NCBI GenBank assembly: GCA_019359765.1
Contig: JAHHGU010000041.1
Span: 1-47,193 of the forward strand
DNA length: 47,193 bases
Reading direction: 5' to 3'
Source: Aphanothece sp. CMT-3BRIN-NPC111
Lineage (GTDB): Bacteria; Cyanobacteriota; Cyanobacteriia; Cyanobacteriales; JAHHGU01
Positions 1-9,123 of the stretch are shown in pieces. Positions within the stretch are counted from its first letter, which is position 1. Every line of letters begins with the position of its first letter. Under the pieces are notes generated by a model, which was given only the letters and a program-made list of their open reading frames with translations, was not told where the DNA came from and did not search any database. The translations under genes were made by a program, and so were the position numbers.

Positions 1-804
1 CGCCTGTTCGATATTTTCGGCTTTGTCCCCCCGTATCCTGTTTCTGTAGGCAATACCTAGATTATTTTGCGCCATTGCCCAATCAATAGGAAATGCCTCG
101 CGGGTGTTGACTTGCAAAGCGGCAGAGTAAGCAGCGATCGCCTGTTCGATATTTTCGGCTTTGTCCCCCCGTATCCTGTCCCTGTAGGCATTACCTAGAT
201 TATTTTGAAGAGTTGCCCATGCTTCTGGGTAAGTGTCGCGGGTAAAACCAGTCAGTAAAGCCTCGTAGCCTGCGATCGCAATCTCTAAATTGCTAGTCCG
301 GCTACCCAAGGGGAACTGCTGAATCAGGTTACTGAAGTTAACAATTATTGCTGCAATGCCTTGTGCTACATCTGCTTCCACTTCCGGCAGAGTCGCCTCT
401 GCCCAATAGCGCAAAACTTGAGCAAAGTTATCATTGAGTAGGTTTAAGTTCGCTTGTAGTAACGGGTAGACTACTTCCGGGTTGCCGTTGCTTTCCTCGG
501 TTGCCTGCAATACCTGTAAGAGAAAATTGACCTCTTCCCCTTCCCTCGTAGGGAACTCTGCTGGGGGGTTAGGTGAATTAAATCCCATTACCTCAGCCAG
601 CTGACGCGCAACATTCCTTAAATACTCCGCTGCGTTCTCATCCCCTCGTTCTGCCAGCACCTTCGCCACCTGTTCCATCATCTGCACCAACCCAGCATCA
701 ATCAAATCTACATTGGCGTTCAAAATCTCCGTTTCTTCACCACTAGGGCAGCCAAGCAGTTGATTAATCAGATTGAGATAAGCTTCGGTGCGTTGTTCAT
801 TCAT
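1..804 (-). CDS. TPR-repeat protein, C-terminal part beyond window
   Basis: The frame is open from an ATG at 802-804 to the window edge (268 residues), so the C-terminus is missing. The start reads MNEQRTEAYLNLINQLL, which resembles the N-terminus common to cyanobacterial TPR/CHAT proteins. Residues 1 to about 190 form a helical region. TPR units of 46 residues follow, each with the core LQNNLGNAYRDRIRGDKAEN or a close variant. The last two visible units are nearly identical in DNA (138-bp period). In this family the TPR array is usually followed by a CHAT protease domain; that is known of the family and is not visible here. The likely role is a protein-interaction scaffold. No partner is evident; the nearest upstream feature is a transposase relic. 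Confidence 0.85.
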   Translation of the reverse strand, partial: MNEQRTEAYLNLINQLLGCPSGEETEILNANVDLIDAGLVQMMEQVAKVLAERGDENAAEYLRNVARQLAEVMGFNSPNPPAEFPTREGEEVNFLLQVLQATEESNGNPEVVYPLLQANLNLLNDNFAQVLRYWAEATLPEVEADVAQGIAAIIVNFSNLIQQFPLGSRTSNLEIAIAGYEALLTGFTRDTYPEAWATLQNNLGNAYRDRIRGDKAENIEQAIAAYSAALQVNTREAFPIDWAMAQNNLGIAYRNRIRGDKAENIEQA

Positions 805-864
805 CGGCGTATGCCACCAGCGAATATATGTATTATCGCCTAATCTAAGTCTGCGAGCCTTATA

Positions 865-1162
865 TCAAGAGTGTGTTGTCCCTTCTTTAATATCTAATGT
901 TAGTTTTTCGTAAATGTATCCACACTTAGATTAACCGTTGGAACTGGGGAAGAATCTATCGAGTTTGGGAATATCGCCACAATAGAGCTTCACTTTGTAT
1001 TCTAAGCAGCGCCAAAAATTGATTCCAACTAGCATCACTAATAGCCTGTGCTAACTTGTGCTTCTTCACCATACCTTTGAGATGCAAGTCTTTCACAGCT
1101 ACAACTTGGTTATCCCATGTTCTCCGTGCCAACGAATAACCGCGCATTTCATCCCCAACCAC
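865..1162 (-). pseudogene. TnpB (IS200/IS605 OrfB) relic, frameshifted
   Basis: The minus strand carries a decayed piece of a TnpB RNA-guided nuclease/transposon protein. One frame gives VAVKDLHLKGMVKKHKLAQA and then ISDASWNQFLALL, the conserved block before the zinc-finger region. After about residue 53 the homology jumps frame and continues as YKVKLYCGDIPKLDRFFPSS, then GYIYEKLTLDIKEGTTHS, with the CxxC region and much of the DED-type catalytic C-terminus lost. The stop at 865-867 ends the recognisable part. At least one frameshift and one internal deletion are visible, and the N-terminal half is absent. It cannot encode a working nuclease. No intact IS ends were found beside it. Confidence 0.75.
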
Positions 1163-1298
1163 GAGGGCGTAGGGCCTTTTCGGTGGTATCGAATAAAGCC
1201 TTAAACTAGATCGGGCTAGCTAGCAGCCAAACAAAGCGCCATGCAACCGTGTGTGAGAAGATAACTTGAACATCAATATGCGATTGTGAGGTCAAAGA

Positions 1299-1790
1299 AT
1301 GCATCCAAGTAAATTTTTGGCGATCGCGCTAACAAGCTTTTTAACTGTATGTCCTGCTTTGAATCAGCAAGCCAACGCCCAATCTAAACAAGGGCGTGTT
1401 GACTTGAGGGGAAATTGGAAGGAAAGTAGTCGCATTTTTAATTGGTCTACGTCCAGTCGCGGATGCGAGGCTAGTCCCACCACTAGTTCCAGAAAATTGA
1501 CCGTAACGAAGAGGGGCAATAGGCTGGTTATACCAACTTTCCGTTACTGGGGAAATCAGCAAGGGCAGCGCGGAGCTTATGGAGCAACAACTGCTACAGT
1601 ATCGGGGCGCGCAGTTAGTTTTACAATCAAAGGAGGAGGATTCACCGCCAGATACAAAGGCACGGTTAGCAATGACGGTAAGAAAATAACTGGTCGGGTG
1701 GTTTGCACCCATACTTCTGGTAAGGCTAAAAGTGACGTGCCTTTCACACTTACACGTTTAGGCTCACCTCCTATAAATGGTCTTGGTTAA
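1299..1790 (+). CDS. Small secreted protein, unknown function
   Basis: 163 residues. The N-terminus is a Sec-type signal peptide (positive start, hydrophobic stretch at about 5-21, probable cleavage after an Ala near residue 28). The mature part is Gly/Ser/Thr-rich and looks beta-stranded (GNWKESS, ATVSGRAVSFTIKGGGF, DGKKITGRVVC), recalling small secreted beta-barrel proteins. Two cysteines, near residues 56 and 136, could pair outside the cytoplasm. No family was recognised. It stands alone, about 140 bp from the TnpB relic, with no strong ribosome-binding site. Its function cannot be stated. Confidence 0.7.
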   Translation: MHPSKFLAIALTSFLTVCPALNQQANAQSKQGRVDLRGNWKESSRIFNWSTSSRGCEASPTTSSRKLTVTKRGNRLVIPTFRYWGNQQGQRGAYGATTATVSGRAVSFTIKGGGFTARYKGTVSNDGKKITGRVVCTHTSGKAKSDVPFTLTRLGSPPINGLG

Positions 1791-2119
1791 CTTCAGAGAA
1801 ATGATTGCTGAAGTATTAGAATTGTCGCTAAATAAGGCTGAATAAAGAGTTTGAAGTTAAGGAAAAGGGGACTTTCAGATGGGATTATGCAGCTATCTGC
1901 ACATAGAAGATAGAACTTCCACAACCCAGCAAGGGTAAGCATGAATGCATCATCTAAATCTGGTCCCCAATTTCTATAAATCTCTGTCACGCTGCACACC
2001 GGAGAGGGCATGGAGAGCATTTAACCCACTGGCTGGTTAAGCTTAAGCGGTGTTTCTTTTGCTTCTGTTCATCCCCTAATTACAGCTAAACTCCTCTAAA
2101 TTTAGATTAGTGTTAAGAC
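1791..2119. other. Gap without a supported gene
   Basis: This stretch lies between two convergent small secreted-protein genes. A 75-codon minus-strand frame at 1793-2020 has no recognisable protein pattern and was not accepted. No clear terminator hairpin was seen. Confidence 0.5.
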
Positions 2120-2659
2120 TTACGCAGGGCAATACACAGTATATGTCCACAATGTGTTGGAGTTTGAAGAATTTCCTGTGACTACAACTGTTATTTCTTT
2201 TGGGCTTTGATTGAAAGAAATCGATCTAGTCTTCCTACCTGATACAAACCCCGTATCTAAAACTGCCTTTCCTTTAGAAATAATTTGTAGCTTATCGGGA
2301 ATTCTGAGCATATCGTAAGAAACCCTGACGACTTTCTTTCCCCTAACGGCAGGAAATTTAATTATTCGTCTGTCTCCTGCTTGACCTCCACTCGCTTGCC
2401 GTTTTCCACACTGAGCTGTACGCTCAGGTTTATAACCGTCATCATTGGGCTGTACTCTACCCAATGAAGCTACTATTGTTTGAGCGTTCAATTTTCTTTG
2501 ACCAGATATGCTAGTTAGGCGATTGCTGTCGTTGTTATGCTCAAAAGCAATAGCTCCAATAGCACTAGCTTCGCTAAAACCAGGAAATTTAGAAGTGGCA
2601 GTAGCGCCGAGGGCGATCGCCACTGCGACCATAAGGCTTACTTGCTTCTTTTTATTCAT
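2120..2659 (-). CDS. Secreted protein, unknown function
   Basis: 179 residues, start ATG at 2657-2659. The N-terminus MNKKKQVSLMVAVAIALGAT is a clear signal peptide. A low-complexity linker (about 30-70) follows, and then a compact C-terminal region with two cysteines (the AQCGKRQ segment and the penultimate YCPA), suggesting a disulfide in an exported protein. The C-terminal half has alternating beta-like segments (IIKFPAVRGKKVVRVSYDML, EITVVVTGNSS, LWTYTVYC). No family was recognised. The upstream region is AT-rich and divergent from the gene at 3189, so each probably has its own promoter there. Confidence 0.7.
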   Translation of the reverse strand: MNKKKQVSLMVAVAIALGATATSKFPGFSEASAIGAIAFEHNNDSNRLTSISGQRKLNAQTIVASLGRVQPNDDGYKPERTAQCGKRQASGGQAGDRRIIKFPAVRGKKVVRVSYDMLRIPDKLQIISKGKAVLDTGFVSGRKTRSISFNQSPKEITVVVTGNSSNSNTLWTYTVYCPA

Positions 2660-3188
2660 TTTGTCCTCTAAACTTTAAATTGTTTGCAAATCGTTATCAA
2701 CAAAGTTGTTGAGAGCGTCTCCCGATCGTTGCAACTTCTTTGTGAGTGATTTTTTCCTCAAGTTGATTTGTATGTTAGCAAAAAAAGCTGCTTTGTCAAG
2801 TACCTTTAGGTGAGTTTTTTATTAATTTTTTTATACTTGGATGATTCCTTCTAGGTAGAGGAAGAGGACAACGCCTTTTTACTGCAATTTTTTACCTAGA
2901 TAGGACAAAGAAAAATCTCTTATCTTAACCTTAAGAAGGTCTTTTAATTGTGTGCCTGAGCGGTAATTGTGAGGCTCGGAAGGGTAAATATAATATTTAT
3001 GTTTATTTGATAATAGCGCCTCTTTAGTTAGCCCTAAAAGCGATACTATCACCGTCTCCTAGTTCAGTGATTCCCTTGAGGTTATTAACTTTTTTTTTAT
3101 CTTATCAGACATTCTATAGAAGTTATTTTTCCCTTCAACTTTACTACTTGAACTACACTATATCAGGACTTAAATAATTTAAAACCTC
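2660..3188. other. AT-rich divergent intergenic region
   Basis: 529 bp with long A/T runs between divergently transcribed genes. It presumably holds both promoters, but no convincing -35/-10 pair could be chosen. The only structure seen is a short palindrome, ACCTT-AAG-AAGGT, near 2930-2942. No coding region is supported. Confidence 0.5.
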
Positions 3189-3566
3189 ATGGCTACCCTT
3201 ACACCAGAAGAAATTGCACAGTTTCGGACCCAATTGGCAGATTATCCTGACGCCTTAGTTGCTCTTGATGAAATTGAGCAGTGCGAGGGGGATTTAGAAG
3301 ATGCAGCGATCGCACTGGCAATTCGAGTTGGACAGCAACCAGATATAGCCAATGCAGAATGGTTAGATAGTTTAGCGAAGAAATGCCGTGCGGCTATTTG
3401 CCAGCCAGAATTCAGGAACGATCTGGTAAATAAAACTTTTGCCCCAATGATCGGACACCTGACAGCTACAAAACTTTGCCCTGCGTTACTGGTAATTCCG
3501 GTTCTGATGTATGTGGCACAACAGGGCGTGAACAATTTTTGTGAGCCACTTGACCCTATGCTTTAA
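3189..3566 (+). CDS. Conserved-type hypothetical protein
   Basis: 125 residues, start ATG at 3189. The acidic N-terminal half is helical (TPEEIAQFRTQLADYPDALV, DEIEQCEGDLEDAAIALAIR). The C-terminal half contains a hydrophobic stretch (LCPALLVIPVLMYVAQQGV) that could be a single membrane helix or a buried helix. I do not recognise a named family. It is the first of three small plus-strand genes (3189, 3821, 4142). The gaps of about 250 and 55 bp make a loose cluster that converges on the tubulin-like gene. A HIP1 octamer lies inside the coding region, so it looks native and not recently acquired. Confidence 0.7.
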   Translation: MATLTPEEIAQFRTQLADYPDALVALDEIEQCEGDLEDAAIALAIRVGQQPDIANAEWLDSLAKKCRAAICQPEFRNDLVNKTFAPMIGHLTATKLCPALLVIPVLMYVAQQGVNNFCEPLDPML

Positions 3567-3820
3567 AGCCCTGTGGCGCTGCGGCGGCAAGTATAGGATT
3601 TACGCACGCCTACTTCGTTACAACGGGGAGCAATCGGGGCCAGTTTTATTGGCTCAATCCCACCAAGGCGGGTGAATTAAAGCGATCGCCTTTATGCAAC
3701 CAGGGTCGCGCGATCCTCAACTATGCGCCTGTCACTTCAGTACAAATGTACTATAATAAAAGGGTAGGCTCTTCAAGTCAGCAAACGCCTGAACAAGAGA
3801 GAAAGTAAAGTTTTCGCCCC

Positions 3821-4087
3821 ATGACCAACCACTACGTTCTCAGCCTCAATCCTGCCGCCCAGCACGACTGGGATCGCTGCACGTTACGGAACCCGATCGC
3901 CACTGAACGCCCAGACTTGGCAGCCATGATTGCCGAAGCTGTGGGAGAAGAGGCTGGTTCCTATCTGGTCGCTGTTAGTATTGAAGTCAAAGTTTTGGAA
4001 AAAGCGCCTCTTCCCCAGTCAGAGCGAGTTCCCGTCGATATGCCAGCTATGATCGCCAATCCCCAAATAAAGGAATTGGTTGCCTAG
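3821..4087 (+). CDS. Small hypothetical protein
   Basis: 88 residues, start ATG at 3821. No signal peptide or membrane segment. The C-terminal half has a possible beta-strand (SYLVAVSIEVKVLEKA) and a proline-rich tail. No family was recognised. It lies 54 bp before the coiled-coil gene at 4142, consistent with co-transcription. Support is moderate: the frame has no competing frame of similar quality, and it is AT/GC balanced like its neighbours. Confidence 0.6.
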   Translation: MTNHYVLSLNPAAQHDWDRCTLRNPIATERPDLAAMIAEAVGEEAGSYLVAVSIEVKVLEKAPLPQSERVPVDMPAMIANPQIKELVA

Positions 4088-4141
4088 CCGGGGTGGTTCC
4101 CGCCCAAATGAAGTTGTTAGTTATTACTGGTTAGAACAAAT

Positions 4142-4516
4142 ATGCTGATGAAACTTAATCAGTACCCAGCCGCGATCGCGCAAGCGGCTCAAACTGTTAA
4201 TGAATTAGATTCCCAACTTGCCGCAGTCCAATTAGGGATTAACCGTCTTGAAGGCAATGCCGATAAGATAGCGGCATTTGAGTCAGATTTAAAAAATGAC
4301 AATCAACGCAAAGCGCGCCGCTTTGAAGTACTTCAGGTAAATTTGGAGTACCAGCAAACACTCAATACCTTGATGCGCTTAACTGCTGAAAGGGCGCATG
4401 CTGTTGTTCACCTAGAATATCTCCGCAACCAGTTTAGCGTTGCCAAGCTAGAAACACGACTGGCGATCGCGCGACAGCTCGCCGGATCGGAATCTCTGGA
4501 GCTGGTAGGTGTCTAA
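4142..4516 (+). CDS. Small coiled-coil hypothetical protein
   Basis: 124 residues. Translation could begin at ATG 4142 or at the third codon, also ATG (4148). The sequence is almost entirely helical, with heptad-like hydrophobic spacing (LDSQLAAVQLGINRLEGNAD, LNTLMRLTAERAHAVVHLEY), so a coiled coil is likely. It has no cysteine and no export signal. No family was recognised. It converges on the tubulin-like gene, with a heptamer tandem repeat between the two. Confidence 0.6.
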   Translation: MLMKLNQYPAAIAQAAQTVNELDSQLAAVQLGINRLEGNADKIAAFESDLKNDNQRKARRFEVLQVNLEYQQTLNTLMRLTAERAHAVVHLEYLRNQFSVAKLETRLAIARQLAGSESLELVGV

Positions 4517-4745
4517 CGACAGATAGCAATTAGCTATTAGTAGTTATAGCAACTGGAGCGTGCATGGGTATGAGTCCATTGTCGTAACCATCATGGCAAC
4601 TGCTATACAAAGCTTACCCAGAGCTACGGTAGATAAGGGTTTTGTGAGGGGGTAAGGGTAGGTATTACTTACCGTTACCTTACCCTTTAAAAGTTGTTGC
4701 CATAACTTCTTGAAAGTAACAAGTCAATCAAGCTGCTCGTTAGTC

Positions 4746-4780
4746 GCTAATTGCTAATTGCTAATTGCTAATTACTAATC
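4746..4780. repeat. Heptamer tandem repeat (STRR), GCTAATT
   Basis: Four perfect copies of GCTAATT (4746-4773) are followed by the variant ACTAATC. The array sits between two convergent genes, immediately downstream of the tubulin-like stop codon. Short tandemly repeated heptamers of this kind are well known in cyanobacterial intergenic DNA. Similar arrays occur here at 31293 and 35758. Confidence 0.85.
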
Positions 4781-4782
4781 AC

Positions 4783-7700
4783 TTATGACCGCAAAGGATA
4801 TTTATTCAATATTTCTTGGCGTAGGTCTTCGTACTCTTCTGGAGTGATAATTTCCTCATCCAAATCCTGTTTTAGCTGCTCTAGTTCTACTCGTCGTTTT
4901 ATCCTATTGTCACCAGAATCTACAGGAAAATCGACAACTACCTCACCAGTGATGATTTTCTGGCTCTGTGCAATTGCTCGTCGAGGAGGACTTTGAATTC
5001 CTAAACCTTTGACTCGTCCTTGTATCCGTTTGAGGAAGCGATTAATAACTCCCTCTTTGGCGAAGGGATCGACGGTTCCAGTAGCACCCACTACCCTTGA
5101 GCGGTAGGGATAGTTAATGTCATCGTCCGGCAAATTATCAACTTGTTCAACAAATTGTCGCAATTTGGGTAAGTAATGCCCCTGCCATCGTGTAGGTTGG
5201 CGCTCTATGTCCGCTATTGCTTCATCCAGTCGTTCCCGCAAAGCTGCCGTCATGTTAGAACTATTCACCAGTTGTTCAACAGCTTGATTCCAAGCTGGAC
5301 TCAGGTACGCTGTGTAATAGTTACCTCGCAATTCATCAAAATACTGAAACTCTAGTTGCTGCGTTTCCTGGTTCTGTTGAATCAAGTCAAAAGCAAGGCA
5401 AGGATAAAAAATATCATCTAGTTCCTCAATGATTTCCATATCCGGTGGAATAATATCTGGAAATAGATTGCGGCGTTCATTGTGCAGTAAATTGTTGGCA
5501 AAATTATTTTTTTCCCGCAGGTAATGGTTTTTCAACTGATCCAAACCATTAATCAGCCTGAGAGGAAAGCCAGCATACTCAGTGACAATTAATATTTCAT
5601 CCTCTGTTTGAGTCGGCTTGATGGCATTTTCTGGAATTCCCAGGTTCTGCGTTAACAGAGTTTTGAATTGTTGTACTTCTGGATCGCTACCATCCTTAAA
5701 CCCGACTAACTTGCTTTTTTGAAGGTTGTGATTATGAAAATAGCGATCGCTCGTGTTCAGAGGCAGAAGAGGAGCAGCTTCCCGCAGAATTTGTCCTAAT
5801 CGGACGGGGCGATCTGAGGCTGAGTATCTTTGGTTAAAGCGGGCGATCGCAGACTGCACAATAGTGCTACTCTGGTCGCTAAATAAACGTTTTACCGTCA
5901 AATCAATCTCTTGTTGAAGCTGTGTAGAGTTTGTGCTATCTCCCTCTAAAATAATCTCCAGTGATTGACCTTGCCCACCTGGTTCCAGAATTTCCTGCGT
6001 GATTTTTACCATCTGGGCGCGGAGTTCATCTTCTGGCAACAATAAGTTATAGCAACTGTCTACGTCTTCCCGATCGAATATTTCCTCACCGCTCATCTCA
6101 TCAAAGTTTGGTTGTCTGAGCAGATTTTGGGATTTCTCGTAGTATACTTTTATCTCATCTACTAAATGACTCAGGTTAGTTAACTGACTTATGCAAGTCT
6201 GTACATGCTGTTGCAGAACATTGACAATTTCCAGTGCTTCTGATGCTGCTGCATAATCAAAATTATGCTTGATGGCGACCTCAGTCTCTCTGAGCGCCTT
6301 CATCGCCTCATATTGCACGCGACTATTTTTATTATTGATAATTGGCCATGTAAATTCTGACTCAATGTACTGGATATTTCGGTCTATTTCACCCCATTTC
6401 TTATCCAACTCCTCCAGCTTTCGGGCACCGTTCAGTGTTTTGAGTCGTTCCTCCAATTTATATTGATAATCATTTAGTTCCATTTGGAGAACATCCAGCC
6501 AGCTGCGGGCATTAGCAATCGAAAAGTATTGGTTACTTGGCGTAAGCAATGCGGATAAAAAGCTATTAATATTTTCCGGCAAGTGCTCGCTCAATCTTTG
6601 CTTACTTGTCTCTAATTTCGCTAGCCATATACCTCTGGTGCTCTCGGTATCTCCAAATTGAACTTTGTAAAATTGCTCTCTTAAATTTCTTTGCAGCTGG
6701 GGCATGAGACTAGAGCGGTCATGCTTAGTTTTACAATCAGCGATCGCATTTTCTAACCTCATCTTCCAGCTATTCATCACCACGCTGAATTTTTTATCGG
6801 ATTCTAAGGCTGTTGCTTCTAACCTACTGATAAAACCATCTTTTCGAGCTAAATCAGCATGCCAGCGATATTCACTCAGAAATCTATCTAACACTTTTAG
6901 CGGATCTGGGCTTTGCCCTTCACCCTGTAACCAAAAGGCAATTAGTTTCGCGCTAATTTGTGTCAGGGTAATTTGTGAAATGCGATCGCGGGGAAAATAA
7001 ATAGCAGCTAATCCAAATGTTAGATAACCATGCCTAGTGGGATTAAAACGGTCATCTTCTTGAAGCATCTGTTGGGCAAAATTATCCCTTATTACCTTCA
7101 CCGTAGGGGCTAGTTCTTTAGAAAATTCCAATGCCAGCTTGTGGGCAATTACATTAAATAGCTTCCGTTTATTGTCAATTGAATATTTCTCTTGTTCAGT
7201 ATCCTTAGAAACCAAGTATGTATAGTCAAAAGGAGGACGCTTTTCTTGTACAATTGTCAAGTAACGCTGATCATAACAAGCATCAAATTGTGTCTCTGCG
7301 CTTGAGTAATAGTCAAGCTCCATCAGACCTGCATAAGTATTCGCGCACATCTTAGGAGTGTTTTCGTATAACTCAGGACTAATAACTAGATAACCGCTTA
7401 TTGGTACAGTCGGGTAGGTATACCTGAGGCTATAAGCCATATCTAGAAATGTGCCACTACCTGTACCACCACACAGGGAACCCACCACAACAATATTTAG
7501 ACCGGGGTCAACAATTAAACCCCATTTTTGCAGTAGTGCTTGCTCATGCCCTTTTGTACGCTGCTCTGCTATCTCTATAGCAGCTTTAATTTTGAGATAG
7601 TTATGAAAAAAAGCCAACCTCCCTACAGGTCTAATCCCCTTTGCCCCCTGTTCTATTGACTTGATATTCCGCAAAAGTTGCGGCGGAAACCACTGGGCAA

Positions 7701-8055
7701 TGTGCTGGTAAGCGTTGGGTTGATTTAGGTTATAACGGAATTTTTCTAGCCCCTGAATCAAGTTACTGACTTCCGTAGGGGTCATGGTAGCGTTGACATT
7801 TTCAGCCTCTTGAAATCCGATGTCAACACTTTGATAAATATTCCCAGCACCTAAACTAACTGCTTGTGTTGCTTCTTTATCAGTGTCAATGTAAACAAAG
7901 CTAACAAGGGGGAGGTTATTTACATGCCCATAGCGGTCTACGATCAGCCGGCGGATTCCCATCAATACGTCTCGACCTGTACCTCCCAGCCCTATACAAA
8001 TAGTGCGGTTTATTCCTTGAAATTGTCGGTCGTTGGCAAAAGATTTACTGTACAT
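4783..8055 (-). CDS. Tubulin/FtsZ-superfamily protein (Tubulin_2-like)
   Basis: 1090 residues, start ATG at 8053-8055. The N-terminal ~350 residues look like a tubulin/FtsZ GTPase core: a glycine-rich loop IGLGGTGRDVL (21-31), the strand VYIDTD (54-59) where FtsZ has its INTD-type segment, and the signature loop CGGTGSGTF (195-203) matching GGGTG(S/T)G. The segment KGIRPVGRLAFF (139-150) is, from memory, typical of the Tubulin_2 type (PF13809). The middle (about 430-650) is predicted coiled coil. The last ~30 residues (EQLKQDLDEEIITPEEYEDL and on) resemble a SHOCT-type oligomerisation motif. No membrane segment. Very large compared with FtsZ (about 400). It stands alone on its strand, so there is no operon clue. 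Related FtsZ-like families have been proposed to remodel membranes; for this protein that is inference. Confidence 0.85.
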   Translation of the reverse strand: MYSKSFANDRQFQGINRTICIGLGGTGRDVLMGIRRLIVDRYGHVNNLPLVSFVYIDTDKEATQAVSLGAGNIYQSVDIGFQEAENVNATMTPTEVSNLIQGLEKFRYNLNQPNAYQHIAQWFPPQLLRNIKSIEQGAKGIRPVGRLAFFHNYLKIKAAIEIAEQRTKGHEQALLQKWGLIVDPGLNIVVVGSLCGGTGSGTFLDMAYSLRYTYPTVPISGYLVISPELYENTPKMCANTYAGLMELDYYSSAETQFDACYDQRYLTIVQEKRPPFDYTYLVSKDTEQEKYSIDNKRKLFNVIAHKLALEFSKELAPTVKVIRDNFAQQMLQEDDRFNPTRHGYLTFGLAAIYFPRDRISQITLTQISAKLIAFWLQGEGQSPDPLKVLDRFLSEYRWHADLARKDGFISRLEATALESDKKFSVVMNSWKMRLENAIADCKTKHDRSSLMPQLQRNLREQFYKVQFGDTESTRGIWLAKLETSKQRLSEHLPENINSFLSALLTPSNQYFSIANARSWLDVLQMELNDYQYKLEERLKTLNGARKLEELDKKWGEIDRNIQYIESEFTWPIINNKNSRVQYEAMKALRETEVAIKHNFDYAAASEALEIVNVLQQHVQTCISQLTNLSHLVDEIKVYYEKSQNLLRQPNFDEMSGEEIFDREDVDSCYNLLLPEDELRAQMVKITQEILEPGGQGQSLEIILEGDSTNSTQLQQEIDLTVKRLFSDQSSTIVQSAIARFNQRYSASDRPVRLGQILREAAPLLPLNTSDRYFHNHNLQKSKLVGFKDGSDPEVQQFKTLLTQNLGIPENAIKPTQTEDEILIVTEYAGFPLRLINGLDQLKNHYLREKNNFANNLLHNERRNLFPDIIPPDMEIIEELDDIFYPCLAFDLIQQNQETQQLEFQYFDELRGNYYTAYLSPAWNQAVEQLVNSSNMTAALRERLDEAIADIERQPTRWQGHYLPKLRQFVEQVDNLPDDDINYPYRSRVVGATGTVDPFAKEGVINRFLKRIQGRVKGLGIQSPPRRAIAQSQKIITGEVVVDFPVDSGDNRIKRRVELEQLKQDLDEEIITPEEYEDLRQEILNKYPLRS

Positions 8056-9123
8056 AACCTCCCTCTCTTTTAATGCTATTTATTGACTTTAATAGGAAAC
8101 CAGTTTTTTTGTAATTGAGCTGATTTCAGCAATTGCTTTATGCTATTAATGTGCTCTGCCAGGAGCAATTTTGTGGCGCAACTCATGTGTCTTTTCTAGG
8201 AAGTCAGCTTGAGCGATCGCCGCAAGGCGGCGCGCTAGCGCTATCGCCTGTTGCCAGACCCCAGACACACCGCTGTTGTGGCTATCCAGCATTGCTCACT
8301 AAATAAACTGCCACTCAAGTCTAGCTCAACGGCTAATCCAGCACGACGCTGGGTTAGTGTCACTTTTTGAGGATAAAGCCTCAGCGCGATCGCCGCCAAG
8401 AAACCACCTGAAAATCCAACGTCGATGTCAGTGGGGCTTCCAGTTGTTACAGCAGCACAATTAAGCACCCCCATCTCTACCACCAGCTCATCATAACGCC
8501 CACAGCTACAGACTGTTACACATTAACCAACTCCAAGGCAATGCGGATCAGATAGCCGTTTAGCCCAGGTCACGACCACATTCTCTCAAAAGCAGCATAA
8601 ATAATTGTTTAGTCCTCAAATTACGAAAATAGACAAAATCAATATCCTGGTGGAAGATTACTTTACTTTCTCAATATTAAATAAATTAATAATAATTAAA
8701 TATTGACACTAAAACCACAAGGTGGCTACTTTTGATATTCGCTATAACCAAAATCAATTTGTTCTAGTAAAAAGTGTCTGTTGTCAAGTAAAAGTTAACG
8801 ACAAAGTTAAGCGTTGGTGCCTCTAAGAAAGTAGATCCCAGGCAGCGAATGTTACGTGCCCTACAGAAATCTGACCAAAAACACGCATAGGTCTCAAGCC
8901 CTCGGCTGACCATTTGGGGGTCAATCCAAAATCCTCTCATCGAATGACGGCTTTTATACTTACAAGCTAAATAACTTTCAACTTAGAACTAGTCCCCCTG
9001 GAATTGTATGTTAAAGTAGCGGCGACGCCAGCGTAGCCCCTGAGTGGGTTTGCCGCTGCAATAAAATCTTGAGGGCGAACTTCAGACCGTATAGCAACTA
9101 GGCGAAGCAGGATTAAGCACTTT
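8056..9123. other. Long intergenic region before malic enzyme gene
   Basis: 1068 bp. It holds one weak minus-strand frame (listed separately), HIP1-containing GC-rich palindromic DNA at 8210-8250, and AT-rich DNA at 8600-8720. Near 8890-8936 the pattern CAAGCCC, a TGACC/GGTCA stem and AATCCAAAATCC resembles the hairpin-plus-repeat element described below. The promoter of the malic enzyme gene should lie here but could not be pinpointed. Confidence 0.5.
8241..8483 (-). CDS. Doubtful small ORF, possible gene remnant
   Basis: 80 codons from ATG 8481-8483. Codon choice is plausible and the frame stays open upstream of the ATG for several codons (reading VTVCSCGRYDELV), so this could be the tail of an older, longer gene. 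There are no recognisable motifs and no good ribosome-binding site. It sits in GC-richer DNA than the flanks. It may not be translated. Confidence 0.25.
   Translation of the reverse strand: MVEMGVLNCAAVTTGSPTDIDVGFSGGFLAAIALRLYPQKVTLTQRRAGLAVELDLSGSLFSEQCWIATTAVCLGSGNRR

Noticed and set aside
1793..2020. 75-codon minus-strand frame
   Set aside because: No motif and no conserved-looking composition; it overlaps the region just after the stop of a better-supported gene.
4746..4780. Tandem repeats considered as a CRISPR array
   Set aside because: The units are 7 bp and contiguous; there are no spacers or long direct repeats. The same applies at 20494, 31293 and 35758.
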